A stretch of 64,000 bases of DNA from Filosporella fistucella (lineage: Eukaryota > Ascomycota > Leotiomycetes > Helotiales), in the NCBI GenBank assembly GCA_030077755.1, contig JAQJZZ010000014.1, forward strand, positions 62,001 to 126,000, in the 5' to 3' direction. The stretch's first letter is position 1; the number at the start of each line of letters is the position of its first letter. The notes below the pieces were generated by a model. The model did no database searches. It was not told the origin of the DNA and worked only from the letters and a program-made list of their open reading frames with translations. The position numbers and the translations under genes are program-made. Below are positions 10,587 to 21,815 of this stretch, in pieces.

Positions 10587-12387
10587 ATGTCTACATCCGC
10601 AGACTCCGGCAACACGCAACATGATCATATTCTCAGACCAAGAGCTGTGAAACCAGGAAATCCAGCAGTGCTTCGGGCAATGAGCGAGGAAAAGCTGCTC
10701 ACTGTGAATGGAGCAAAGGATGGGATTACGAATGGAGACATATCAGGACAGACCAGGTATTCTTTCTTTCATCTGCCGGCATTTTCGGAGCTGACAAAAT
10801 CAGTGGTCGTTCTACCCCAATTCCAGCAGATGCGCCCCCTTCTGTACAATCTATATCCTCTGCCCGAAAGCATATACGAGCTGAGCAAAGACGACGTCTA
10901 TTCCCAACTATTGAATATGCCTCGCGGGTATCCCATTTCGACCCGAACAGCGATTACAGGGACTTTCAAGGTTTCTATATTTTGTTTTGGATAGCACTTA
11001 CTATTATGGCAATCACAACGATGTTGAGGAATATTAAAGACACTGGATATCCTATGAGAGTGCAGATCTGGCAGCTATTCACGGTGAAGGTTTGGGAGCT
11101 TGCTTTGGCAGATGCTCTGATGGTATTGAGCACTTCCGCGAGTCTACCATTACACAAGCTTTTTCGAAGCAAGCTTGGGATGAATATGGGCTTGAGGTGG
11201 GCAGGTGGCGGTATGGCGATACAGAGTGTATTTCAGACAATATGGCTAGCTTTTTGGGTTGCGTAAGTTAGCCTGTGGCAAAGAAGCAACTTCAGCTAAT
11301 AGTGTTGCAGAGTACCTTTCCGCAGACATTGGACTTGGACAGCACAGGTCTTCTTGACTCTTCATACCTTGGTGCTTCTTATGAAAATGCATTCATATTC
11401 GTTCTACAATGGCCATCTCAGCGAGACAGAAAGGAGATTACAAGCTCTCGATGAGCCTTCAACTGCTTCCAAAGCACCCGCGTATCAATATCCAAGTGCT
11501 GGGCATACGCCGACATCAGAGGAACGGGAGAAAAAGGCTGCAGATGAAGAGTCAGAGCTTGCCCGCTTACGAGAGGACTTAGCTATTGAGCTCACATCAC
11601 CAATGGGCTCCGTCACTTACCCTAAGAACCTGACATGGTGGAATTATGTCGACTTCCTCTTTTGCCCAACACTTTGTTACGAATTGGAATATCCTCGGAC
11701 TTCTGGTATTGTCTGGAGCGAACTGGGATATAAGATACTGGCAGTTTTTGGTGTCATCTTCCTCCTGACAATCACTTCAGAAGAATTCATTCTTCCAGTC
11801 ATGATAGATTCAGCAACACGACTAGAAACCGTCACCTCGTTCTCGGAGATCGCACTTATTCTAGCGGAATCGATTTCCATGCTCCTGTTCCCCTTTATGA
11901 TTACTTTTCTCCTGGTTTTCCTTGTCATCTTTGAATACGTTCTGGGGGCTTTCGCCGAGATAACCTGTAATTTTACCACTTCCTCTGCCAAAATACTTAC
12001 TAACATTTTCAAGGCTTCGCCGACAGGCATTTCTACTCGGACTGGTGGAACAGTACCGATTGGCTTGAGTTCTCTAGGGAATGGAATATCCCAGTCCATC
12101 ATTTCTTTCGACGTCACGTCTATAGTGCCTCTCGACCTCACATCGGTCGTCCAATGGCGACTCTCATTACTTTTCTCATCAGCGCCATTGGTCATGAGAT
12201 TGTGATGGCATGTATCACGAAGAAAATTCGGGGATATGGATTCCTGGCACAGATGAGTCAGTTGCCGATTGTAATGTTGCAGAGAACGAAATGGGTCAAG
12301 GGAAAACGGGTATTGAACAATGTTTGTTTCTGGTGTTCGATGATCCTGGGACTGAGCATGATGTGCTCATTGTATGTACTTTGTTAA
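10587..12387 (+). CDS. ARE2: Sterol O-acyltransferase (ARE1/ARE2-type MBOAT)
   Basis: Four exons: 10587-10756, 10804-11262, 11311-11966 and 12014-12387 (552 residues). Introns are 46-48 bp with good branch sites. It transfers fatty acyl groups from acyl-CoA to the sterol hydroxyl to make steryl esters in the ER. Evidence: many hydrophobic helices; FYNGHL after the third helix; a charged loop; LTWWNYVDFLFCPTLCYELEYPR; the ACAT/DGAT signature FYSDWWN; WNIPVHHFFRRHVY; and the catalytic-His helix ISAIGHEIVMA near the C-terminus. The N-terminal 70 residues are polar, as in fungal homologues. In exon 1, frame alone suggests an alternative ORF through 10994; only the 10757-10803 intron keeps RRRLFPTIEYASRVSHFDP in frame. 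Confidence 0.95.
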
Positions 12388-15300
12388 ATAGAGATGGTTG
12401 ATTTGAAGATACCCCCAGTACATTTTAGATAGTATATAGATAGCTCAATAAAGCGATAGGTCTTTAAAGTTGTGAGGTTTCTGGGTTTCTTGTCATTGAT
12501 ATCACCGGACTAGGAGTCTCCAGTCACATATTTAATTCAACAGCCGTCAGCTTCAGGGAAATTAAAAAGATATGGCTGACCTTCCAAAGATCGGAGAATG
12601 TCGACAGCCAAAGATCCAACTCCCAAAAGATCATTGAGGGGAGTCCCTTCGAAGGTATCGTTGAAGCATCAACTCTGGTCTTGCAAGCCGAAATTATCCA
12701 GCACTCTCGTTTGCTGTGTGTCATCCAAACTCACCAAAAACAGGCATTCACCACCCAATCTCAAGTCTCACGTTATCTATCTTTCCAAACTTTGTTGCAC
12801 ATCGCACCTGTCTGACGCAAAGCTGCGCACTTACCAGTCTCAAACGCGGGGGAAAACGTGTTTGCGTTCACAACACCACCATTTTACGAGATGGACCTAT
12901 TTCCAGCGATCAAAGGATGCTTTGTGTGTATGAGGTGCTTTTCCATCTTATACAGACGGGTTGCAAGGCGTAAGTGCTGAGATATTTTGTTTTTTCCTGA
13001 TTGTGATGATATGGCTTTTGTGGGATCTGAGGTTTGAGGGAAAGGTGAGGTTGGAGACAGGCGTGGGAAAGTGAATTAGAAAGTTGGGATGAATGTCTGT
13101 GTGGAGGAGATGTAGGATAGGGTCTCCTTGCGGGAGTTTGTTAGAGTCTGTTCGTCATTCCAGCCTTTTTGACTTTTTTCTTACGACATGGCTGTCAATA
13201 TCTAGCCTCTAGTCTCAAGATTTCAATGTAAGAGATATAGCAGTCTAGACTCCGCCAGCATTAGGGCTTGCTTAAGGGTTTTCCCTCTCCATCCTGTCTC
13301 TTGTCTCTTCTCTCATCACCTGGCCTGGCCGCTCCTCTCCTCTTCGGCGCTTTTGCGCGCCACGGAGGGAATCAGCTGGCCAGGTCGGCATCCTTATAAT
13401 CTGAAACGGAGTGACAGAATTCTGGGAGAATGGGAAGCTACTTTAGCTACTGAACAGTTTATTTAGCGGGTAACGGAACATTAGTATATTTCTGGGGCGA
13501 TTTTGACACATTCCAAACTAGTAGTCTCCACGTGGGAGTTCCACACAGACAGTGACAATGAAAAAGTGTCAAAGTACAGACATACACTTGTCGGCTCCTC
13601 CGAAGACTATCTTCGGCACTAAATTGCCTCGTTTCCATGGTATGAGAATTGTCTTTGGATCAATTTAACCTCAGGCGCTGTCTTACAGGCTTGGGTCGGC
13701 AATCGGTTATATATGTCATTTTCTTCATCTCAAACTAGGTGTGTTCAAGTAGAGACATGGTTCCAAAGCTACAACCACATGGAAACTCACGAGAGAGGTC
13801 AGAAAGTCGGGAAGTTTGGTAGAAGTTTCGTCATCGCCATTTCAGAACAACCAAGAAACATAAAACTAGCATCATGGAGTCATGCCACAGCTATCAGCCA
13901 CCTGGAAAACCGATTCTTGGGTCATCGCCTCCACTTTCTTGAGTTCCGACAGAAGCTATCCAGACTTCTAGCTTCTTCGAAACATGACGCTTGTAAAGCT
14001 TCTATATAGACCAAGCTAAATAGATGTCACAGGCGACATGTTCCTACTCGTCGGCTTTCATTTCTGCAGGTTGGCCTCTTCACCGAACCATTAGATGCGA
14101 AACCATATACACCGAGCAAAGTTATGAAAGCAGCTTAATGCAAACCCTGATATATTGCGGCTCCTGATGTAAAGGCCCTCGCCATGACGCAACAGAATTC
14201 GAAGGACAGAGGGCATGACCTTGTAATCAAGGAATTTCAGTTGATTATCGCAATACACCAAGCACTAGCTAGTAATAGAAATGAAAAAATCTGTCAATTA
14301 CACAATAATCAGTCTCCGATTCCTTCAGTACAGATGCCATCCGACATTGAGTGCACGTGACATAATAACCCTTTTCAGGTGTTTTCCTTCCTACGTCCAC
14401 CTCGTCACATCAAGTCTTCAGCTCTTTCGGAATGATGATGAAGGACCCAGAAGATGTTTCACTTCCACTCGCCTCAGCCGCAACTCATCGGTCACGCAAA
14501 CTCTCCCAACGGTCTCACCTCAACTTCACGTGCCAGCCACACCTGACCCCGCACTTCCATTCCGTCCCGTTTTGTCAAGCTTGAACTCTGCAAGTGAACC
14601 CCTACTATTCAACATCCCAAGCGCTTTCTTCGCATCCACTCACTTGCACTGTATTATACATGTATATGTACATGTACATGTCCATATTCAGCACCTGCAT
14701 GTAGGTATCACTCCCCTCACGCCTTCGTGCGTGAGAACTAGGTAAAAGCCTCTTCTATCTTTCGTTTTCCCCAGTGGGAAAAGGACCCCCATTTCTGCCC
14801 CTCATTCTGATACCTACCTAGACTACCCCTCTTTCAGCAGTGTATTCAACCCCCAAAAATACCCCACCCAGTCTCAAGCTCCCACTTTGATGGCGTCGTT
14901 ATTGTGTTGTTTTATACAGGCAATATGTAGCATCATGTAGCATTATGTAGCAATATATCCAAGGGGTGAAACGGGTCCACAATGGTGCAGCTATTGAAGT
15001 GCGGATAGGTGCGACGTATGTAGGGACGGCGATCGTTTTTGAGCGGGATGGGAAGAAGTGATCAGTAGTGGGAGGTGAGGTGAGGTGAGGTGAGGTGACG
15101 GGACGTGAGTAGAGTGAGAGCCTCGTGCATACCTACCTCATGCTCTTCCAAGCTTCTTCACATCATCCGCCTCTTCCTCATTCAATGAAAATATGCCTCA
15201 CGCACCCACCATTTGCTCATCCTCATCCTCATCCAATAAGTGGCAAGTACTAGTGGAGTTTGGACGTTTTAAACTGATTCGCAGGATACATAAATAATTG

Positions 15301-18300
15301 GTAGAGCGATGTTCGGATGTACCCACTGTCGTAGTGCTTGTGCTTTACCTTAGCTTTAGCTTTAGATAGCTTTCCCTTCCCTCCCGCGATAACCTTAGCT
15401 GAGCCAAGATCTGATCTGTCTTTGTCTAGACGTACGGAGTATTGCGCTTCTGGGGTGAAGAAGCAACAAGACAAGGTAAGGCAACCTGGGAAGAGAGGCA
15501 AGTCGAGGCAGGCTCACCGCTGGCTGAAACATACACGACCAATGTACTCCCGATTGGTTCAGGAACAGAGTTGACGCTGGACGCATGCATGAGGGCCTGA
15601 CTGAGCTGGGATGGAAAGGAGGGGAGGAAGGGGGAAGGTCGGCGGGAGGTGACCACTTGCAGACAGGAAGCAGGAGAGGTGGTGGGTGGTAGAGGGTTGT
15701 TGTTGGCCCCCATTTTGTGAAAGAGGTAGATATCACATTGATCACAGACATATATATATTGAGGCTGCTATTTGCACCAGAAATCTGGATATGCGGGCGC
15801 TTATGGGACGAGAGAACACGATGCTTTTTGCAACCCCGCTGGAACTGTGCGAGAAGGAAATTGATAATCATGGCGGTGCAGTGGAAGTAAGAGGATTTCT
15901 GGAGCGGCGAGGCCCTTTTTCTGGCGTGCAGATGGAGTGGTGGTGGCATGCATCCAAGGAGCTGGAGAATCCTAACTGGCTGATGTTGGCCAATCGAGCT
16001 GAGGACTTAATGTACAAGCTCACGTCCGATTTGGAGAAAGGAGACAGAAAGAGAGATGTGGTGTCTCTTCGTCGTGTCGTGCCATGTTGAGTGTAAATGT
16101 GATCTCTGATCGGCTGTTGATGGAACTATTGTCCTGTTGTGGATGACTTTTGGCTATGGAAAAAGCGGATGGACGACCAGTAAGTGGCAGCCAGCAAAGC
16201 TTCGTCGAGACTACCTGCTACCTACCTTCTTGGAGTTCCGGGTAGAACATCGTGATCCAATTACTATATAGTGGAAGTCGTACTTTTCTCTTATTGATCA
16301 CTTTACTGCCCTGCACTGGTCATCCCACTCATCATAATGTAGGTATGTATCGTTGGCACTCATGCTGGTTGAAGTCCGGTATTCAGACTCCAATAAATTG
16401 ATGCTTCTGTTTTCTTCGATCCATAGCTGGTCATGATGATCCATAGCGGTCTTGTATTGGAGATCAACCTACATCTGTGACCCAATAGCTACATAGCTTC
16501 AATTACCCACCAAGCTGGTCTTGACCGTACCAATGTTCTGACCAACTCTTTGACCAACTCGATACCCCCAAGTGTTTGTGCTTGTACCAGAATACCTATC
16601 TACTTCTCATTACTGGAATCGACGGCGCATCCAGACTGTTAGTGTTGCGCTGACATCGGACATACTTCATTCCTCTTACCATCAGACGGGCGTTGCTGAA
16701 AGAATCTGACTCCGCTGTCGTGCAGCTTCACGTCAGTTTAATCCGATAGTACGAAATATACGGGCGTACTGAATATATTGAATCCACTCCATCGTGCCCT
16801 GTTCTAGCTTATCGTTGATTCAATATCGATACGGCCAGGCTACCTTACCTGACTTACCGTTCTGGAAAGTCAGTGTCGTATTTCTTCGGCATCCTCTAAA
16901 TCCTTTGGCCATCTGCATATTCTGCAAGGCTGAAGACGTGTTGATTCTCGAGAAGCCCGCCCGAAAAGTGAAGGGGGGAGAACGTTTAATAAATACTCTG
17001 ATACCTTGACTGCCTCACATTTCGCCCAGCTTCTTGTCATCTCCATCTGATCTGTCGATTCGAGGCTGTTATCGACAGGCATACTCTGTGGTCCTCGTTA
17101 CGGGTATTCGTTCTTCAAACTGGAACACGGCGTCGGGGTTGCAACGTATTCACCGCCTCGTTGTTATTGTCATTCTTCAGGGCATCATATCTCTCACGGC
17201 CACCTTTACAGGCGAAGAAAACGAGACCGCTTGACCTCCTGGTGAGCCTGGCCCTCTCAAATCAACCTGACCGGTCTTTTCAAATCAAACCATCAACAAT
17301 CAACAAAACCCGTTACGCAGCCATCACAACAATCTTCCGTCCGCTTCTTCGGCCAGCCCTGCGCAGCAAAGTCTGTTTTACTTTGCTTTTTCTTTCTGGC
17401 CATTGCCATGAGCATTATTAGCAAACACTTACAATACCTTTGACGCTTGATTTGAAGGCAAATTGGTCATTGCCACAAGCTGACGAACTCGACTGCGGCC
17501 TCTTGCTGAGTCAACCTGACTCGCAACGGATTCTTCCTCTGTCTGTCTGCTCGGCTCGCTCCATCTACACCAGGACAGCTCAAGCCGGAGCCGAGCTAGA
17601 ATTAACTAAGAATAGCTTCTAGACTTCCGACGCCACTGTTGCCATTTGCGGTCTAGCAGATAATTCCAAGCGAGAAAGCCCCGTGATTCCTCATCGTCAC
17701 CCATTGGCCTCTGGTGTCCTCATTGCTCTTCTTTGGCATCCTCTTGATCCACTTCTGCCTCTTATACGTCTTGTGATTGGAGGAGCCCAGTCTGGCAACT
17801 TTGGCCGTTAATCAACAGCCACTCCAACTGCCAGAATCAGATCCATTCATTGCAGACCAGAGCCAGACAGAAAGACGCAGCCAGTGCAGCCAGCCAGACT
17901 CGCCAGACCATACCGTAGAGACCGACGACGCAGAACCCGACCAGAGACATCATCCATCCATCCACTCCAAAACCACCCCATCCTATCCTGTTCAAAGCAG
18001 CCATCCCATCACACATCCACTTCCACATCCCATCCTGACCTGTCCTGTCTGCTCATCCCCCTCTCTCCCCTCCAATCCAGGAACATCATCTTCGTTGCTC
18101 CCGCTCCCGTTCTTGCGCGATAAAACTCAAATCCATCTCTTCTTCCATCATTCCAACTATTCGACCAACTTTACATACTCAACTTCACTTCACCATCGCA
18201 TCCGAAGTGCATCCTTCTTTTAATACCACTTTCAGCTTTCGTCCTCGAACTTGTACTACCAACCCATTTCGTCATCATCGCTGTTACCATGCAATAGGTC

Positions 18301-18393
18301 CTATACTCTTCTCGCAGACGACGAGCAACAACTTCACCACACCCTCTTCAATCCCTTTGGCCACTCAGCTGATATCACTCCGCCTCGACCATC
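12388..18393. other. 6-kb region without a convincing gene
   Basis: Open frames are short and lack motifs. An approximately 120-codon frame without ATG (about 12466-12834, +), a 98-codon ATG frame (13713-14009, +) and a 99-codon ATG frame (15791-16090, +, MRALMGRENTMLFATPLELCEK) are the only ones with some protein character. Simple repeats: AGGTG x5 at 15073-15098, and TAGCA-type triplicates near 14925-14955. From about 17.2 kb to the DnaJ start the top strand is strongly C/T-rich, as expected for a long fungal promoter and 5' leader. Confidence 0.45.
15791..16090 (+). CDS. Candidate small ORF, unknown
   Basis: An ATG-initiated 99-codon frame with mixed charged and hydrophobic composition (VEVRGFLERRGPFSG, EWWWHASKELENPNW). 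No introns, no motif, no recognised family, and no Kozak-like context that decides the matter. The opposite strand carries a longer Pro/Ser-rich frame that I judge to be low-complexity noise. This may equally be chance in a 6-kb gap. Confidence 0.2.
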   Translation: MRALMGRENTMLFATPLELCEKEIDNHGGAVEVRGFLERRGPFSGVQMEWWWHASKELENPNWLMLANRAEDLMYKLTSDLEKGDRKRDVVSLRRVVPC

Positions 18394-20298
18394 ATGACTT
18401 CCACTCTTCCCCCCGATCCATACAAACTACTTGGAGTTCCAAAAGATGCGAAGCTGCCAGAGATTCGGAGTGCACATCGAAAGCTGGTCCTCAAGTGCCA
18501 TCCAGACAAGGTGCAGGATGCCGATTTGAAAGCTATCAAGCAGGATGAGTTTCAAAAGGTGCAGCAAGCATATGAGATCCTCAGCGATGACACAAAGCGG
18601 CTACAGTACGACGAGCAGTTTAAGTTGTTTGAATTACGCAAGGAAATGGGAAGGGGCAATCCTACACCGAGAAGCAATCCATTCGAATATGAAGTCAAGA
18701 CTGCCGAACCAAGACCTGGGTCATATGCCCGTCCACCGCCGAGACCACCTGTATACACACATCCCACAGCAGCACCAAGATCACACGAAGACCTGTACGA
18801 AGAGCCGTTGAGACATGTACCAAAGAAATCATCGAGTTACGAGTCCACAGATCGGAAGCGTGCTACAAGAGATGAAGAGCGAGCGAGGGAAGCCTCATTC
18901 CGGAAATACCAGGAGGACGAGAGGATAAGAACTAAAGAGAAGGAAAGCAAACGATCGGCACATAAAGAGAAGAAGAAGTCATCAGACAAGGAGAAGAGGA
19001 GAGGCGCTGAAGAAAAGGTGCGGTCGAGGACAACATATGTCGAAGATGATTCCTCCGACACCGACTATCGAGCACCAGCACCGCGAGCGTCAGAGAAGAA
19101 GTCGAGTCGACACAAGATGGAAGATGAAATTCGGGCACGAGAAGAGCATGCAAGAGCGGAAGCTGCTCAGCGTGAATCAGCTCGTGCTCATCCTCCTATT
19201 AAGGAGGCTCCTCTCGATCCAAAATGGAGAGATCATGCAGAATTTGCGGGCAAATACATGCAAGCTGCACGTAGGAAAGTAGCTCCTGTTGCTGAAGATC
19301 CTCCCTTCCATCCTCCTCATCTGCGAAGAGCCGAAACCTACGCTGCACCTTCACCAACTCAAGCCTACAACATTCGATTTGCTGATCCTCAACAACCTCA
19401 ATTCAGCGACGATGATGCACCTCGACGATCCTCTGCACACAAAGAATCCAGGAGGTCGTCAGAAACACCCCCGACCCGAAGAGAAAAATCGAGAAGAAGA
19501 TCCCCTTCTTACTCGAAGGATGCATACATCGTTGAGCCTCCTTCACCGCAAGCACCTCCCAGGAAACCTACCCTACAGACACATGCATCTGCCCCCCCAG
19601 TCTTCACACGGGAGAAGCCAAGTCGATCCAAAACTCAAGATTATCCTCGACAGGAAACCATTCCACCTTTGCCTCGTGCCCAGACATTCCAGGCAGGCGA
19701 TCGAGATCGAGGTCGTGAACGTGGTGGTAGCAAGTTGAAGAACGCCTTCGTCAGTACCGATTCTGAATCCGAAGATCCATACACGTCCCCCCGCCATTCT
19801 CACAGCCCTCAACGTCGAGCTGCCCCTGAGCCAACAAGATACGTTGTCGAAAATGGACGAACTGTCCCGATCATTTCTCGCCATCGTGCAGATCTCCACA
19901 ACCTCAACGAGCAATCATATCCCCGTGAAAGAAGTGAGTCTCCACGTGGCACACCTGCTCGCCACCCTGAACGTCCACCAATCACCAGGAATCCTCCTAG
20001 CAGCGAAAGGCCACATGCAAGTCCCCGAGCGCATACTACCTCATATTTCACACCTCCCGAAGCTCCAGAACCAATTGTGTATGACGCCCGACCAAAGCTT
20101 GCCAGAGAAACCAGTAGTCGCAGTGCCCGACCTTCAACTGGTGCCTATTTTGAGAACGTTAAATATGCTCCAAAATACGACACTAATAATGTCATCTATG
20201 CCAATCGCCCAGGTGCTCTGTACGACAGTGGCAGAAGACCTAGTGAACGAGGAGATTATTATATCCCACGTAGTGGTCGAGAAGGCGTCTATGCTTGA
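18394..20298 (+). CDS. J-domain (DnaJ/Hsp40) protein with long disordered basic tail
   Basis: Single exon, 634 residues. The J domain fills about residues 8-76: DPYKLLGV, then RKLVLKCHPDKV with the HPD tripeptide at 36-38, then YEILSDDTKRLQYDE. Such domains stimulate Hsp70 ATPase activity. The rest is disordered: a Lys/Glu/Arg-rich charged stretch (about 150-270), Pro/Ser/Arg-rich sequence with many RRSS, RREKSRRR and SPRH motifs, and a Tyr-rich C-terminus (PSTGAYFENVKYAPKYDTNN). There is no zinc-finger or C-terminal substrate domain, so it is a class C J-protein. RS-like content hints at a nuclear or RNA-linked role, but that is inference. It has a very C/T-rich leader upstream. Confidence 0.9.
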   Translation: MTSTLPPDPYKLLGVPKDAKLPEIRSAHRKLVLKCHPDKVQDADLKAIKQDEFQKVQQAYEILSDDTKRLQYDEQFKLFELRKEMGRGNPTPRSNPFEYEVKTAEPRPGSYARPPPRPPVYTHPTAAPRSHEDLYEEPLRHVPKKSSSYESTDRKRATRDEERAREASFRKYQEDERIRTKEKESKRSAHKEKKKSSDKEKRRGAEEKVRSRTTYVEDDSSDTDYRAPAPRASEKKSSRHKMEDEIRAREEHARAEAAQRESARAHPPIKEAPLDPKWRDHAEFAGKYMQAARRKVAPVAEDPPFHPPHLRRAETYAAPSPTQAYNIRFADPQQPQFSDDDAPRRSSAHKESRRSSETPPTRREKSRRRSPSYSKDAYIVEPPSPQAPPRKPTLQTHASAPPVFTREKPSRSKTQDYPRQETIPPLPRAQTFQAGDRDRGRERGGSKLKNAFVSTDSESEDPYTSPRHSHSPQRRAAPEPTRYVVENGRTVPIISRHRADLHNLNEQSYPRERSESPRGTPARHPERPPITRNPPSSERPHASPRAHTTSYFTPPEAPEPIVYDARPKLARETSSRSARPSTGAYFENVKYAPKYDTNNVIYANRPGALYDSGRRPSERGDYYIPRSGREGVYA

Positions 20299-21815
20299 TG
20301 CCTTCACCTTCAACTCTCAGACAAATTTAGTAACTTGGATTTGCCTGAGAGCTTTCCTTTAATGTTCAATTCTTGTACCACGATTACAAAACCATGAAAC
20401 AGTAACGAATCAATTTCATCTTCCCTCTTCTTGTGGGGAGAAATTTTTCATTTACGAACGATGCACTCACGAGACAATACGACTGCAACAGCAGCATTGC
20501 AAATTAACATGGGAAACGAAGATTCTTCAGTTTCTGAGATATTTCCTAGCTACACTCTTTGGTTATAGGAGTGGAAAGGTTTGCGTGCATGCTGAACGGT
20601 TGTTTTACTCGGTGCATTCAAATCGTTCGTTGTTGTATTTTACATTCCATACGCTCCTTTTGAGGGAGCAGGACGCCACAGGGACAGACGGTGGAGTTTG
20701 GAGCGATGCTTTACTTGAAGTGGTGGAACGAGGGGATGAGGTGCCTATTGGAAGTGAGATGGCGGTGGAGCAGACCATGATTGATGACGAATGATGATCA
20801 ATGATGACGAACATACAGATTACATAGCATTTGAATGGAGTCTTCTTTGCAATTGGCTTCTTGATGACATAAATCAATGACGGAAGGTGACGTTGTTAAG
20901 TTCAAAATCCTCTCTTTAAATTCGGTTCTATGATTGATGTCTTCTAGAGAATATTGCTCCCCAATTCGTGGTGATTCACGGACCCAGAAATTGTCTGTGT
21001 GGGTATAGCCCTGAGTGAAGGTAATTACCAAAAAATTTAGCTGATTGTATAGGTTCTTAATTAACCAGCGGGTTCTCTATGGGTCCTGTCCCAGTATCAA
21101 ATATATGGCACGAGATCGTCTAGATCCCGAAAAAGGTTTAGATTTTTCGTTCCTTGGGTCCTTCAAAGTAATCTATGGTTTGGAGACTGTCTAGCTCTCT
21201 TCTTCCACGGTCTGTTTCGAATTCGAAAGGAAATATGGAGTTGATGTCATGTCAAGCTTTGATGGTGGATGGCTAATATTTAGTGTACCAGAATTCGACC
21301 TGGTCAGCGGATAGGAAAACTGACTGCGATTGCTTCTAGCTTGTGGAAAATGTCGCTCTAGATGGGCTACGAAGACGCCATTCTCCCACTTGGTTTTTTT
21401 TGGGAAGGAAATGGACGTGCGATAGCGTCTAGTATGAGATGGATTTCCACTATCGGTCGTCTAGTAAGTGGATTCATACCGCTCGAACTTGACCATCACT
21501 ATTAAAATACATCCCACGACTGATGCACATGTAATTAAGTATTTTCTGATTTAATTCTAATTCTTAATTATTTTGTACAAAGTTTGTGCGAGTCGCTAGA
21601 TAGTGACCATTCCAAGTGGTATAAGTGAGGCGATTCCCCTTCCACAGCGCTCTCTCATTTTGTCTTCATATACTTATTTAATCCTGTCTGACTTCAATCT
21701 TTACAAAATTCTTAATTGCCCTTACACTTTTCACAATTCTATCAATCTCACCAATTTCAAATATCTTTCAGACCTCCCATCAGTACCAATCAAGGATTTT
21801 CTGCCTTAAACGCTG
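20299..21815. other. Intergenic, AT-rich toward its right end
   Basis: 3' flank of the J-protein gene, then AT-rich sequence around 21480-21570 (ttaattct/taattatt runs) and a C/T-rich leader from 21640 before the secreted-protein gene. Open frames (20585-20794, 20605-20877) have no motif. Confidence 0.5.

Noticed and set aside
12466..12834. Open plus frame of about 120 codons
   Set aside because: No ATG, no splice partner; length is within chance for a 6-kb gap.
14281..14745. 154-codon plus ORF
   Set aside because: C/T-rich composition gives few stops by chance; protein lacks any domain and ends in a His/Val repeat from simple sequence.
15395..15949. 184-codon minus-strand ORF
   Set aside because: Pro/Ser/Leu-rich low complexity, antisense to purine-rich non-coding DNA, with no motif.
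17777..18223. 148-codon plus ORF before the J-protein
   Set aside because: Ser/Pro/His low complexity in a C/T-rich leader; overlapping frames are equally open.
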